A stretch of DNA of 50,293 nt. It comes from Lachnospiraceae bacterium. GTDB taxonomy: Bacteria; Bacillota; Clostridia; Lachnospirales; Lachnospiraceae. Made by a program: the position numbers and the translations under genes. The stretch is from positions 1-50,293 of the forward strand of contig JALFNQ010000239.1 in assembly GCA_022773965.1 (NCBI GenBank), given 5' to 3'. The notes under the pieces were generated by a model. The model ran no database searches, was not told the DNA's origin, and saw nothing but the letters and a program-made list of their open reading frames with translations. Positions within the stretch are counted from its first letter, which is position 1. Each line of letters starts with the position of its first letter. Positions 38,214 to 47,526 of this stretch are shown one piece after another.

Positions 38214-39212
38214 TTAACAAATGCGGGGCAGACCCTCACCAAACAGCACGTCAAGCACCCGTTTTCCGCCGATGCCCGTATTCACATAGGCACTTCCCGG
38301 TTCTTCATCAGTCACCCTTCCAATGACCGCCGCGTGCGCTCCATAAGCGCAAGATGCAAGGATCTCACAGGCGCGGCCGGCATCCTCCTGCGCCACAAAT
38401 GCCACCAGCTTTCCTTCATTTCCCATATACAATGGATCCAGTCCCATCAGACCGCAAAAATCACGCACCTGTGCATTCACCGGAATCAGTGCTTCTTCAA
38501 TCGCCATTGTCACCTGCGATGCCTCTGCCAATTCCTTCAGGACGGTACCAAGACCTCCGCGGGTAATATCCCGCAGACAATGCACGTCAATACCAGCTTC
38601 AAGCAATGCCCGTACCATTTCACCCAGGGGCGCACAATCGCTCTGTATTGTATTGCAGATGCCCATTCTCTGGGATAAAATTGCCGCGTGATGATCACCC
38701 ATATAACCGGACACAAGGATCGCATCTCCAATCTGACAGTTCGCCGCACTGACACAAAGCTTCTCCTGAACAAAACCCACACCGGACGTATTGATCAACA
38801 AGCCTCCTTTGCCCTCGATCACCTTTGTATCACCGGCCACGATCTCTACACCGGCCTCACACGCCGTCACAGCCAGCGAATGAACAATACGCCTCAACAA
38901 TTCCATGTCCAGACCTTCCTGTAAGATAAAGCCACAGGTGATATATTTGGGAACAGCCCCCCGCATTAAAAGATCATTCACCGTGCCACAGACAGACAGC
39001 CGCCCGATATCACCGCCTGGAAATTCTAACGGCTCCACGACAAAACTGTCCGTCGTAACTGCGATTTTCCCGTTTCCCGGAACTACTGCTGCATCTTCCA
39101 TGGCATTCAGAACCGGATTGGAAAATTCCTGTGCAAAAATCTCCCTGATCAGATCATTTGTGGCACGGCCGCCACTTCCATGTGCCATTGTAATTTTCTT
39201 TTCCTGACTCAT
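38214..39212 (-). CDS. hypE: Hydrogenase maturation protein HypE
   Basis: ITMAHGSGGRATNDLI...; C-terminal PRIC, the carbamoyl/cyano-carrying Cys motif. Confidence 0.97.
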   Translation of the reverse strand: MSQEKKITMAHGSGGRATNDLIREIFAQEFSNPVLNAMEDAAVVPGNGKIAVTTDSFVVEPLEFPGGDIGRLSVCGTVNDLLMRGAVPKYITCGFILQEGLDMELLRRIVHSLAVTACEAGVEIVAGDTKVIEGKGGLLINTSGVGFVQEKLCVSAANCQIGDAILVSGYMGDHHAAILSQRMGICNTIQSDCAPLGEMVRALLEAGIDVHCLRDITRGGLGTVLKELAEASQVTMAIEEALIPVNAQVRDFCGLMGLDPLYMGNEGKLVAFVAQEDAGRACEILASCAYGAHAAVIGRVTDEEPGSAYVNTGIGGKRVLDVLFGEGLPRIC

Positions 39213-39223
39213 ATCATTCTCCT

Positions 39224-40303
39224 TTAACGTGTCCTGTGGAACATCAGATACTGATGGCAGCTCCCCTCCTCAGACACCATACAGGCTCCCTGAGGGTGTA
39301 AAGGCGTACATCCGGTTCCAAACAGCGGACAATCCCCCGGCAACGCCCTGCCCATCAATATCTGGTCACATCGGCATGCCTGATTTTTCTTATGATCCTC
39401 CATCAGCAGTTCGCTTCCCGCATCAAACCCTGCATATTCGCTTTTCAGCCGTCGACCGGAGCCCTCAATCACGCCTATGCCGCGCCAAAGCGCATCGCAG
39501 GGTTCAAAATACTTCTCTACCAGTACTTTCGCACACGGATTTCCCTGCGCAGTCACAACCGATGGATAATAGTTTTTCACTGTTGGAGCCATGCCACATT
39601 CACGATACTGCTGTACGGCACGAAATGTACCATAAACTGCCAGCAATAACTCTTCTGCTCCAAATCCGGCAACTCCAAAGGGCATCTGATAGCGTTTTGC
39701 CAAAGGAATAAACAGCTCTGCCCCCGTCACAGCCGCCACATGACCCGGTGCCAGAAATCCGTCTATCTTACCACTATGCTCGCAAAGCCATCTGATCACC
39801 GGCGGCATCGTCTTGAGTGCCGTCAGTAACTGTACATTGGCGATCTGTTCCTCTACCAGCTGCTCCATCAGCATGGCATACACCGGTGCTGTTGTCTCGA
39901 ATCCGACTGCCGCAAAAACAAAATGCTGTGCAGGCTTTTCCTTTGCCAACCGCAGAATATCCATCGGTGAATAGACCATCACCACGCTTGCGCCCTCGCC
40001 CTTCGCTTCCGCGAGGCTCTTTTCTCTGCCGGGCACCCGGATCAGATCACCGAACGTCACCACGGTTGTGTCTGCTTCCATGGAAAGCCCGATCAACCGG
40101 TCAATATACCCAGTGGGCGTCACGCACACCGGACATCCCGGGCCGCTGATCAGATGCAGTTTTGGGGACAGTAGTCCACTGATCCCATATTTAGAAATAG
40201 CAGCCGTATGGCTGCCGCACACCTCCATGACAGAGATGTCCGGCCCGTCATACGCTGCCAGCCATGATTTCATCTGTGTAATTTTGTAACTAATATCTGT
40301 CAT
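39224..40303 (-). CDS. hypD: Hydrogenase maturation protein HypD
   Basis: VMEVCGSHTAAISKYGI; SGPGCPVCVTPTGYID; VGFETTAPVYA; C-terminal iron-sulfur Cys motifs. Confidence 0.97.
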   Translation of the reverse strand: MTDISYKITQMKSWLAAYDGPDISVMEVCGSHTAAISKYGISGLLSPKLHLISGPGCPVCVTPTGYIDRLIGLSMEADTTVVTFGDLIRVPGREKSLAEAKGEGASVVMVYSPMDILRLAKEKPAQHFVFAAVGFETTAPVYAMLMEQLVEEQIANVQLLTALKTMPPVIRWLCEHSGKIDGFLAPGHVAAVTGAELFIPLAKRYQMPFGVAGFGAEELLLAVYGTFRAVQQYRECGMAPTVKNYYPSVVTAQGNPCAKVLVEKYFEPCDALWRGIGVIEGSGRRLKSEYAGFDAGSELLMEDHKKNQACRCDQILMGRALPGDCPLFGTGCTPLHPQGACMVSEEGSCHQYLMFHRTR

Positions 40304-40363
40304 ACTTCCTCTGGTTTCCCGGAACGATTCAGTTCCATCACAATTTTGGTCTGCCCGGGATAG

Positions 40364-40579
40364 TTACTGCGCATCTTCTAATTCCTCAAATAAATCAATC
40401 ATATCCTGCGCTTCACCGGCGGATAATTTCTGAAGGATACATCCGGCATGCACCAGCACATAGTCACCCACTGCAATCGGCACCAGTCCTGCGATGGCAC
40501 GCACGCGGTTCCCGTTGAAATCCACAAGGGCATCCTTTTCATATATTTCTACTACTTTTCCAGGTAAAGCTACACACAT
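40364..40579 (-). CDS. hypC: Hydrogenase maturation chaperone HypC
   Basis: MCVALPGKVVEI...GDYVLVHAGCILQKLS with Cys2. Confidence 0.96.
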   Translation of the reverse strand: MCVALPGKVVEIYEKDALVDFNGNRVRAIAGLVPIAVGDYVLVHAGCILQKLSAGEAQDMIDLFEELEDAQ

Positions 40580-40588
40580 GATTTCTAC

Positions 40589-41137
40589 CTACTTCATCGT
40601 AATACATTTTTTCGGACAATTCGATGCACATAGTCCGCAGCCTACACACTTTTCAGCAGTAAGCTCCCACTTTTTTTCCCCGCGGTCAACGACAATTGCC
40701 TCCTGGGGACATTTCTTTGCGCAGAGCGTACAGAATACACACTGCTCCAGATTGGGAACCGGCTTGCCTCCCGCCGGTGCTGTTGCTTTCTCTTCTACCG
40801 GCTTATGATATACGGCCTCTTTCTTCTCTGCTCCCGGTGTCTGATAACCCGGAAGGATCGTCAGACATTTCTTCGGACATACCTCTGTACAATATCCGCA
40901 CTGCACACAATCAAAGCGGTTGATCGTCCATGCTCCGGCAGCCCGGTCAACGGTGATCGCCCGAGGCGGACAGTTCCGGCTGCAAAGTCCGCACATGATA
41001 CACTGATCAATATCGATCTCTATATGTCCCCGGCTGCGCTCCGGATAAGCTGCCGGTTTTTCCGGATAAGACGTGGTCACCGGCTTGGAAAAGAGGTTTT
41101 TTAACATTGTCCCTGCAAAGGGCATAAATTTTGACAT
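40589..41137 (-). CDS. EchF/NuoI-like polyferredoxin with four [4Fe-4S] motifs
   Basis: CIMCGLCSRNCP, CVQCGYCTEVCP, CVFCTLCAKKCP, CVGCGLCASNCP. Confidence 0.9.
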   Translation of the reverse strand: MSKFMPFAGTMLKNLFSKPVTTSYPEKPAAYPERSRGHIEIDIDQCIMCGLCSRNCPPRAITVDRAAGAWTINRFDCVQCGYCTEVCPKKCLTILPGYQTPGAEKKEAVYHKPVEEKATAPAGGKPVPNLEQCVFCTLCAKKCPQEAIVVDRGEKKWELTAEKCVGCGLCASNCPKKCITMK

Positions 41138-41155
41138 TTGCTTTTTCCTCCTTTT

Positions 41156-42238
41156 CTAGCGCTCCGTACAACTGATACAGGGATCAATCGTAAGAATGAG
41201 AAGCGGCACATCAGAAAGCTGACAGCCCTTCAAAGTCTTTAACAATGCCGGGATATTGGCAAAGGTAGGGGTGCGGATACGAATCCGTTCCAAAAATTTT
41301 GAACCATTACCTTTTGCATAATATATCGCCTCTCCTCTCGGCTGTTCTACCCGCATGAAATACTCTCCATCGGGATTTCCCTTCACAGGTACAGCGATAT
41401 CTCCCTGCGGGATCTTATCCACTGCCTGTTTGATGAGCTGAATGGACTGATACATCTCGCGAATGCGGACATCGCAGCGCGCGAAAGAATCACAGTCATC
41501 GCTGGTGATAATATCAAAATCAAGATCGCCGTATGCGGCGTATCCCAGCTTTCTCGTATCTCTCGCGATACCGCTGGCACGCAGCATCGGTCCCGCAGCA
41601 CCCAGCTCGTGTGCCTCCTCCGGGGTAAGGATACCGACTCCTTTGAGACGGGTCAGCACCGTATAATCATTCAAAAAGATATCTGCGATCTTATGCAGTT
41701 CCTTTTCAAAACCATCCAGCTTTTCCACAAAGGCATGCAGCATATCTGACGGCATATCCTTTAACACACCACCCGGTGCATTGACTGAAAAGATCACACG
41801 GCCACCGGTTGATGCCTCAAACATGTCCAGAATCTGCTCTCTCATCCGCCAGCACTGGTAAAAGAGACTCTCAAACCCAAACGCATCTGCCAGAAGCCCC
41901 AGCCATAACATATGAGAGTGCAGACGGCTCATCTCACACCAGATGGTACGAAGATAGCGTCCTCTCGCGGGAACCTCTACATCCATCATATGCTCAATTG
42001 TCTCACAGTAAGTCATGCCATGCATAAAACTGCAGATTCCACAGGTGCGCTCCACCACATACTGCATTTCCTTAAAATCCTTCTTTTTTACAAGGGATTC
42101 CAGTCCGCGGTGCACAAATCCAATGGAAGGAATCGCCTCTACGACCCGCTCATCATCCAATACGAGATCCAGATGAATCGGCTCCGGTAAAACAGGGTGC
42201 TGCGGTCCAAAAGGAACCACACTTTTCTTACTTGCCAT
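41156..42238 (-). CDS. Ech-type [NiFe]-hydrogenase large subunit (EchE/NuoD-like)
   Basis: RTCGICSFMH and DPCISC nickel-ligand motifs; NuoD-like fold sequence. Confidence 0.94.
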   Translation of the reverse strand: MASKKSVVPFGPQHPVLPEPIHLDLVLDDERVVEAIPSIGFVHRGLESLVKKKDFKEMQYVVERTCGICSFMHGMTYCETIEHMMDVEVPARGRYLRTIWCEMSRLHSHMLWLGLLADAFGFESLFYQCWRMREQILDMFEASTGGRVIFSVNAPGGVLKDMPSDMLHAFVEKLDGFEKELHKIADIFLNDYTVLTRLKGVGILTPEEAHELGAAGPMLRASGIARDTRKLGYAAYGDLDFDIITSDDCDSFARCDVRIREMYQSIQLIKQAVDKIPQGDIAVPVKGNPDGEYFMRVEQPRGEAIYYAKGNGSKFLERIRIRTPTFANIPALLKTLKGCQLSDVPLLILTIDPCISCTER

Positions 42239-42253
42239 AATCGTTTGAACCTC

Positions 42254-42604
42254 CTACAGTCTTTTCATGGGCGTTGTATCATCGATCCGGTACAGCTTAT
42301 CCTGATAATCCAGTGAGATCATCCGGATCTTTACGCCAAACAACTCTGCCATCTCATTCTCATAGAGAAACGCAGCCTGATAAATATTTGTAATACTGGG
42401 AACCTCTTCGTTCTCATCAATCACCAGACGAAGAGAAACCCACTCATAATCTTTTCCGAAGGTATAGCTCAGCTCATAGCCATTTTCGATGCTCACGGCA
42501 TGTGCCTGCATGAGACGGTAATTTTCACTTTTCATCTCCATGACCTTCATTAATAACTCACCGGTCGTAACCGATATCAGTTCACATCCTGTATCCGCCA
42601 TCAC
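42254..42604 (-). CDS. Ech hydrogenase subunit D (NuoC-like)
   Basis: 116 aa; FLYENEMAELFGVKIRMISLDYQDKLYRIDDTTPMKRL. Confidence 0.88.
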   Translation of the reverse strand: MMADTGCELISVTTGELLMKVMEMKSENYRLMQAHAVSIENGYELSYTFGKDYEWVSLRLVIDENEEVPSITNIYQAAFLYENEMAELFGVKIRMISLDYQDKLYRIDDTTPMKRL

Positions 42605-42615
42605 GAGCCTCCTCC

Positions 42616-43053
42616 CTACTTCTTTTCATTTTTCATTTCTTCATGCTTTTTCTGGAACAGGGCTACTGCCTGCACGATACCATCGATGATCGACTGCGGT
42701 CTTGCAGCGCATCCGGGCACATAAATGTCAACCGGAATCACCGTATCAGCGCCTCCCCTGATATTATAACATTCCTTAAACACGCCACCGGTGCAGGCGC
42801 AGGTTCCAACCGCGCACACCACCTTGGGATTGGGCATCTGATTGTAGATCTGCTCCACAACCGATGCATTCTGTGAGTTGATACCACCCGTGATGAGTAG
42901 AATATCCGCATGCATGGGATTACCGGTATTTACGACTCCAAAGCGCTCTGCATCATAAACAGGTGTCAGACACGCCAAAACTTCTATATCACATCCATTA
43001 CAGCTGCTTCCGTCATAATGCAGCAGCCAGGGTGATCTCGATACGTTTGCCAT
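42616..43053 (-). CDS. Ech hydrogenase small subunit (EchC/NuoB-like)
   Basis: DGSSCNGCDIEVLA...VCAVGTCACTGGVF...VDIYVPGCAARPQSIIDGI; ATG at 43053 (MANVSRSPW) preferred. Confidence 0.92.
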   Translation of the reverse strand: MANVSRSPWLLHYDGSSCNGCDIEVLACLTPVYDAERFGVVNTGNPMHADILLITGGINSQNASVVEQIYNQMPNPKVVCAVGTCACTGGVFKECYNIRGGADTVIPVDIYVPGCAARPQSIIDGIVQAVALFQKKHEEMKNEKK

Positions 43054-43064
43054 TGTTTTTCCTC

Positions 43065-43937
43065 CTATTGATGCATCAGAACTAAAATGGTCAGATTGAT
43101 ACCGCCTGCCACAAGTGTCACCACCCATGTACTGACAAGAAGTACCTTCCAATTTACACGGGCAGACACATTATCGATCAGAATCTCCATAAAATATGTA
43201 ACAAGAACTACGATCAGTGCAACTACATAGCTTACCGGATTGCTGTTTACGATAAACAGTGCCACAACACCCATCAAGAATACAGTCTCGTACCACTCAG
43301 CAAGATGAATAAGGGCAAGATTGGATCCAACCATTTCCTGCGTCACACCACGCACGATCTCCTGGTGGGCATGATGAGCCGTACTCAGATCAAAGGGCGA
43401 TTTACGCATCTTGATCGTCAGTATAAATAAGAATCCCACAAAGACTCCCGGCAGATAAACGATCGCACTCAGATCCATCCCGATGATATCCTTTACATAG
43501 AAAGTACCAGTGGCAACATAAAATCCAACTGCAGTCAGAAGCACCATTGGTTCATATGCCATCATCTGCACCAGCTCACGCTGACAGCCAACTGACGCAT
43601 AGGGTGAATGTGTAAATGATGCCGCCAGAACAAGGAACATCGCACATGTAGTCAGTGAAAAGAAGCATAAGAGCAGATCCATTCCTGCAAAAAACAGACT
43701 ACCTGTGATGACCATAAATAACAGATAAGTCATAACCAGAAACGTCTGGGAACGCTTTACAACCAATGGCTCCTTCTGGAACAGCTTCACTACATCAAAA
43801 AACGGCTGAAAAACGGAAGGTCCTTTTCTTCCCTGCATACGCGCAGAGATCTTACGGTCAACGCCATCTAAAAAGCCACCCACAAAAGGCGCACACACCA
43901 GATATAAAAAAACAAAAATCAACTGTTTCATATCCAT
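43065..43937 (-). CDS. Ech hydrogenase membrane subunit B (NuoH-like)
   Basis: DGVDRKISARMQGRKGPSVFQPFFDVVKLFQKE; start at 43937 or 43931. Confidence 0.92.
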   Translation of the reverse strand: MDMKQLIFVFLYLVCAPFVGGFLDGVDRKISARMQGRKGPSVFQPFFDVVKLFQKEPLVVKRSQTFLVMTYLLFMVITGSLFFAGMDLLLCFFSLTTCAMFLVLAASFTHSPYASVGCQRELVQMMAYEPMVLLTAVGFYVATGTFYVKDIIGMDLSAIVYLPGVFVGFLFILTIKMRKSPFDLSTAHHAHQEIVRGVTQEMVGSNLALIHLAEWYETVFLMGVVALFIVNSNPVSYVVALIVVLVTYFMEILIDNVSARVNWKVLLVSTWVVTLVAGGINLTILVLMHQ

Positions 43938-45832
43938 TATACTGCACCTCCTATGATCAGACACATCATAATGATCAGCACTCCGGTACTGACAATGATG
44001 CAGGGAGTCAAAAGCTTGTTTTCTCCCAAATATTCCACCATATACCAATTGGCGGTATAAAGCTGTTTTTCCTCTCCAAAAGAGTCAATAAAGTTTTTGT
44101 TATCTCCGGCATTGACACCGTTCATATAGGAAATGACGTGCTTTCTCTTGTGCTTCTTTGTACCGAGATAACATGCGAAAGGAAGTACCACAATAGCGAT
44201 CAAAAGAATCACCATAACCATGATATCCGCACTGTCAAGCGTCATTGTTGTGCTTCCGATCAGACTTGCCTCAATAGGCAGCACCACATATTTTGACATC
44301 GGTACACAGAGCAGGCAGATCACAACCATGATCACTGCATGAATGTACAGAGATGCATACTCATTTTTCTTCGTCACATCCCGAAGCGGCGTATCCACCC
44401 GCGGCGGCCCTATGATCTTTGCCATCCACTTTGTCCAGTAGAACATGGTTGTCGAACTACCGAACGCAATGAAAATAATGAGCAGCGGATTGCTTGCGTC
44501 CACAAATGCCTTGAATGCAGCCCACTTTGCAATCAACATTCCAAAAGGAGCCAGATACATACCAGCGATACCAATGAGCATAATAAACGTAAGACGAGGC
44601 AGACGGTAGATCAGACCCTGCATATTCTCAATATTACGACTGTGCAGGGAATTCTCTACTGCACCCACATCCTGAAACATCATCGCCTTGCTGACTGCAT
44701 GGAAGATCAGCAGATAAATTGCAGCCCAGATCGTCTCCGGCATTCCGACACCCGCACATGCCACGATCAGTCCCAGATTAGAGATTGTTGAATAAGCCAG
44801 CACTGCCTTCGCATCTGATTTTGAAATTGCCAGTAATGATGCCAGAAGGAAAGTCAAGCCACCGATAAAGCTCACCATCGTTCCTGTCATTGTTCCTGCA
44901 AGGGCCGGTGACAAACGAAACAATAGATAAACACCCGCTTTCACCATTGTAGCACTATGTAACAGCGCAGAAGACGGTGTCGGTGCCACCATTGCGCCAA
45001 GCAGCCAACGTGAAAATGGCAGCTGCGCAGATTTTGTGAGTGCTGCAAAAACAAAGCATACGATTGGAATCGTCAAACCACCCTCCACGATCATCTGCAG
45101 ATCAACAACACCGATCTGGAAGGCAGAAACCGTGATACCGATCGCCAGCATCAATCCTCCCAGCAGATTCATCCACAGGGCACGGAAAGAATTTTCAACT
45201 GCCTCATCCGTCTTTGTATATCCGATTAGCAGGAAAGAACAAATACTGGTAATTTCCCAGAAAAAGTCCATCCAGAGCATACTCTTCGAGAGCACCAGCC
45301 CGAACATTGCTCCCAAAAATACAAAGATCAGTGAAAAGAAATAATATCTGCGATCCGGAAATTCTGTGTGATAATGATGATAGCCATGCATATATCCAAC
45401 CGCATAGATCGTTATCATGCCTCCGATAAATGCAACAATGACGATCATCAACAGAGAAAGACGATCTAAAAGCATCTGCGGTGTTCCGGTGATCTCCGGT
45501 CCGAAATGCTCCACCCAGATGATCAGCAATGTCTGCACGATAGACAAAAGACTGATCAGATACTTTTTGTGCACAAAGCACTGATAAACGACGAGGAACA
45601 TGAGCCCTGCTTCCGCGATCAGGATAATCATCTCAACGATCTCGTTCTCCACAAAGACCGGCGTTCCCTGTGCGCCGTGTGAGATGAAATCAATCAGCAG
45701 CCAGATCACAGATGCCATGATCACTGCAAGCGATGCGTATGCCACGCCGTTACGAATTTTGTTATTCCTTATGAGATACATAAAAACTGCTACCACAAAA
45801 GGGAAGCAGATAAGGAATGGTATGAGATTCAT
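43937..45832 (-). CDS. Ech hydrogenase membrane subunit A (NuoL/antiporter-like)
   Basis: 631 aa polytopic; AALTKSAQLPFSRWLLGAMVAPTPSSALLHSATMVKAGVYLLFRLSP. Confidence 0.93.
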   Translation of the reverse strand: MNLIPFLICFPFVVAVFMYLIRNNKIRNGVAYASLAVIMASVIWLLIDFISHGAQGTPVFVENEIVEMIILIAEAGLMFLVVYQCFVHKKYLISLLSIVQTLLIIWVEHFGPEITGTPQMLLDRLSLLMIVIVAFIGGMITIYAVGYMHGYHHYHTEFPDRRYYFFSLIFVFLGAMFGLVLSKSMLWMDFFWEITSICSFLLIGYTKTDEAVENSFRALWMNLLGGLMLAIGITVSAFQIGVVDLQMIVEGGLTIPIVCFVFAALTKSAQLPFSRWLLGAMVAPTPSSALLHSATMVKAGVYLLFRLSPALAGTMTGTMVSFIGGLTFLLASLLAISKSDAKAVLAYSTISNLGLIVACAGVGMPETIWAAIYLLIFHAVSKAMMFQDVGAVENSLHSRNIENMQGLIYRLPRLTFIMLIGIAGMYLAPFGMLIAKWAAFKAFVDASNPLLIIFIAFGSSTTMFYWTKWMAKIIGPPRVDTPLRDVTKKNEYASLYIHAVIMVVICLLCVPMSKYVVLPIEASLIGSTTMTLDSADIMVMVILLIAIVVLPFACYLGTKKHKRKHVISYMNGVNAGDNKNFIDSFGEEKQLYTANWYMVEYLGENKLLTPCIIVSTGVLIIMMCLIIGGAV

Positions 45833-45848
45833 AACTGTTACTCCTTTC

Positions 45849-45864
45849 GACTACAGATGTAGTC
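45849..45864. promoter_or_regulatory. Perfect palindrome in the hydrogenase 5' UTR
   Basis: gactaca-ga-tgtagtc on plus strand (GACTACATCTGTAGTC on minus). Confidence 0.8.
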
Positions 45865-45896
45865 TTTCTTAATTTTCAGCCAAAAATGCCTTTCTA

Positions 45897-45925
45897 ATTA
45901 TAGTATAATTTCCACAAAATGTTAA
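45897..45925 (-). promoter_or_regulatory. Sigma-A-like promoter of the hydrogenase operon
   Basis: Minus strand TTAACA (45925-45920), N17, TATAAT (45902-45897). Confidence 0.75.
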
Positions 45926-45953
45926 GTAAAATTCAATGATTTTTTACAAAAAA

Positions 45954-46286
45954 TTACAGCAGCCTGTCAATTGCCTCATTCAGCTTTTCAATCGCTTCAT
46001 CATCTCCGGTCTCCACCGCATCCACGATACAATGGGAAATATGCTGCTTTAAGATCAGCTTTCCTGTATTTCCTATCGCAGCCTTCACCGCCGCCAGCTG
46101 AATCAGCACCTCCGTGCAATCCCTCCCCTCTTCTACCATATGCTTCACGGACTCCAGATGCCCGACTGCCTTTGCCAGACGGTTCACGATGGCCCGCACC
46201 TCCTTCGGATCATGGGTATGCGCATGGTCATGGCTATGGGTGACCATGCTTCCGTCCTCTAAAACATGTGTATGTTGCTCACTCAT
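45954..46286 (-). CDS. CsoR/RcnR (DUF156) family metal-sensing repressor with His-rich N-terminus
   Basis: IVNRLAKAVGHLESVKHMVEEGRDCTEVLIQLAAVKAAI...HISHC; N-terminal HTHVLEDGSMVTHSHDHAHTHD. Start uncertain (ATG at 46286 or TTG at 46349). Confidence 0.88.
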   Translation of the reverse strand: MSEQHTHVLEDGSMVTHSHDHAHTHDPKEVRAIVNRLAKAVGHLESVKHMVEEGRDCTEVLIQLAAVKAAIGNTGKLILKQHISHCIVDAVETGDDEAIEKLNEAIDRLL

Positions 46287-46335
46287 CTTTTTTACTGCAG
46301 CACTGCTTGTTCTGTCGCAGTTTCTCCTCCTAAAA

Positions 46336-47517
46336 TTATATTTCTCCAACTGACAGCTTGTCCACCGACTGGACGATCCCCCGGATTTCTTCCTCGTACT
46401 CCGGATGTAAAGCCATCAGACGATCAATCTGTGACCGTTCCGTTGCGACCACATCCGCATGATACTGGATCCGCGCGCGAAGCTTCTGCCGCCGTACCAG
46501 AAGATTATGCTTTAGCTCTGACATCTCATTGGCTTTCACCAAGGCCATCGGCTGATCCACCCAGATTTTTGCATCGTAAAGCGAGTACTGATCCAGCAAT
46601 GTGATCAGCTTTTTATTATAATAGCCCAGGTCATCATTGGTGCGCATATACCGTTCTTTCCTGTGCATCTCCTCCAGATACTGCTCCCATTGGTATTCCA
46701 GATCTCTGGCATTCTTCACATGATATTTCTCGCACACATAATCCACTGCATTTGTAATATTCACATATTTGATCTTTGCCTTATTTAACAGCGAAATGGC
46801 GTGATTCGCATTCGTTTCCGCACGTGCAATACCGGTGATCGCGTTCTGATAACGGACAAATATAAAAAATCCGCTCCCCGCAGCCAATGCTGCCAATGCA
46901 ATCCATCCCCACGTAATATCCAGCGAAAAGCCTGCCCGCAGGACGATCAGCAGGATCATAAGTAAAAAAAATGCAGAAAAAACAATGTAAGAAGCAATGC
47001 GCAACAAATATTTCTCATGGAAAAGCTCACTGCGCAACAGTGTCCACTGCATTTTTTCTCCTTCCAGATATGCCATATCATGTTTGATCGTTGCCTGATA
47101 TGCCTCGTTTTCCCGCATTTTACGGACAACATCCGGTATCTCATCCTCCATCTGCTCCAACATCACATACTGCGCATCGGATATTTTCTTTGACATATTC
47201 AGATACTGGTCCCTTTCCTGATTCAGCTTCAGAATATTTTCCGCCACATCACAGATTGGTGCCTTCTGCTCTTCCGGAAGATCTGCCAGAAATTCGATAT
47301 CCTTCAGATATCTGGTGACAATATCATACTCTTTTTTTGCCTCTCCCAGCTCCCTTGCCGCTTCAATGATCTGTTCGCAGTGATCCAGCACATAATGTCC
47401 GACCTTTCGCTGATCCGGTTCCATTTCCTCCGGAAACAGCTCATCCGTAATACCCTGAATCTCCGACGCATCATCCGACACATTTTTTCGCGAAAATATG
47501 CGTTTCCAAAATCCCAT
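46336..47517 (-). CDS. Two-TM coiled-coil membrane protein of unknown function
   Basis: 393 aa; hydrophobic hairpin IASYIVFSAFFLLMILLIVLRAGF...WGWIALAALAAGSGFFIFV flanked by charged helices. Confidence 0.75.
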   Translation of the reverse strand: MGFWKRIFSRKNVSDDASEIQGITDELFPEEMEPDQRKVGHYVLDHCEQIIEAARELGEAKKEYDIVTRYLKDIEFLADLPEEQKAPICDVAENILKLNQERDQYLNMSKKISDAQYVMLEQMEDEIPDVVRKMRENEAYQATIKHDMAYLEGEKMQWTLLRSELFHEKYLLRIASYIVFSAFFLLMILLIVLRAGFSLDITWGWIALAALAAGSGFFIFVRYQNAITGIARAETNANHAISLLNKAKIKYVNITNAVDYVCEKYHVKNARDLEYQWEQYLEEMHRKERYMRTNDDLGYYNKKLITLLDQYSLYDAKIWVDQPMALVKANEMSELKHNLLVRRQKLRARIQYHADVVATERSQIDRLMALHPEYEEEIRGIVQSVDKLSVGEI

Positions 47518-47526
47518 ATTCTACTC

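Noticed and set aside
42616-43152. Long overlaps between hydrogenase ORFs in the track
   Set aside because: They arise from upstream alternative starts; conserved N-termini (MANVSRSPW, MDMKQLIF) give at most a few bp of overlap.
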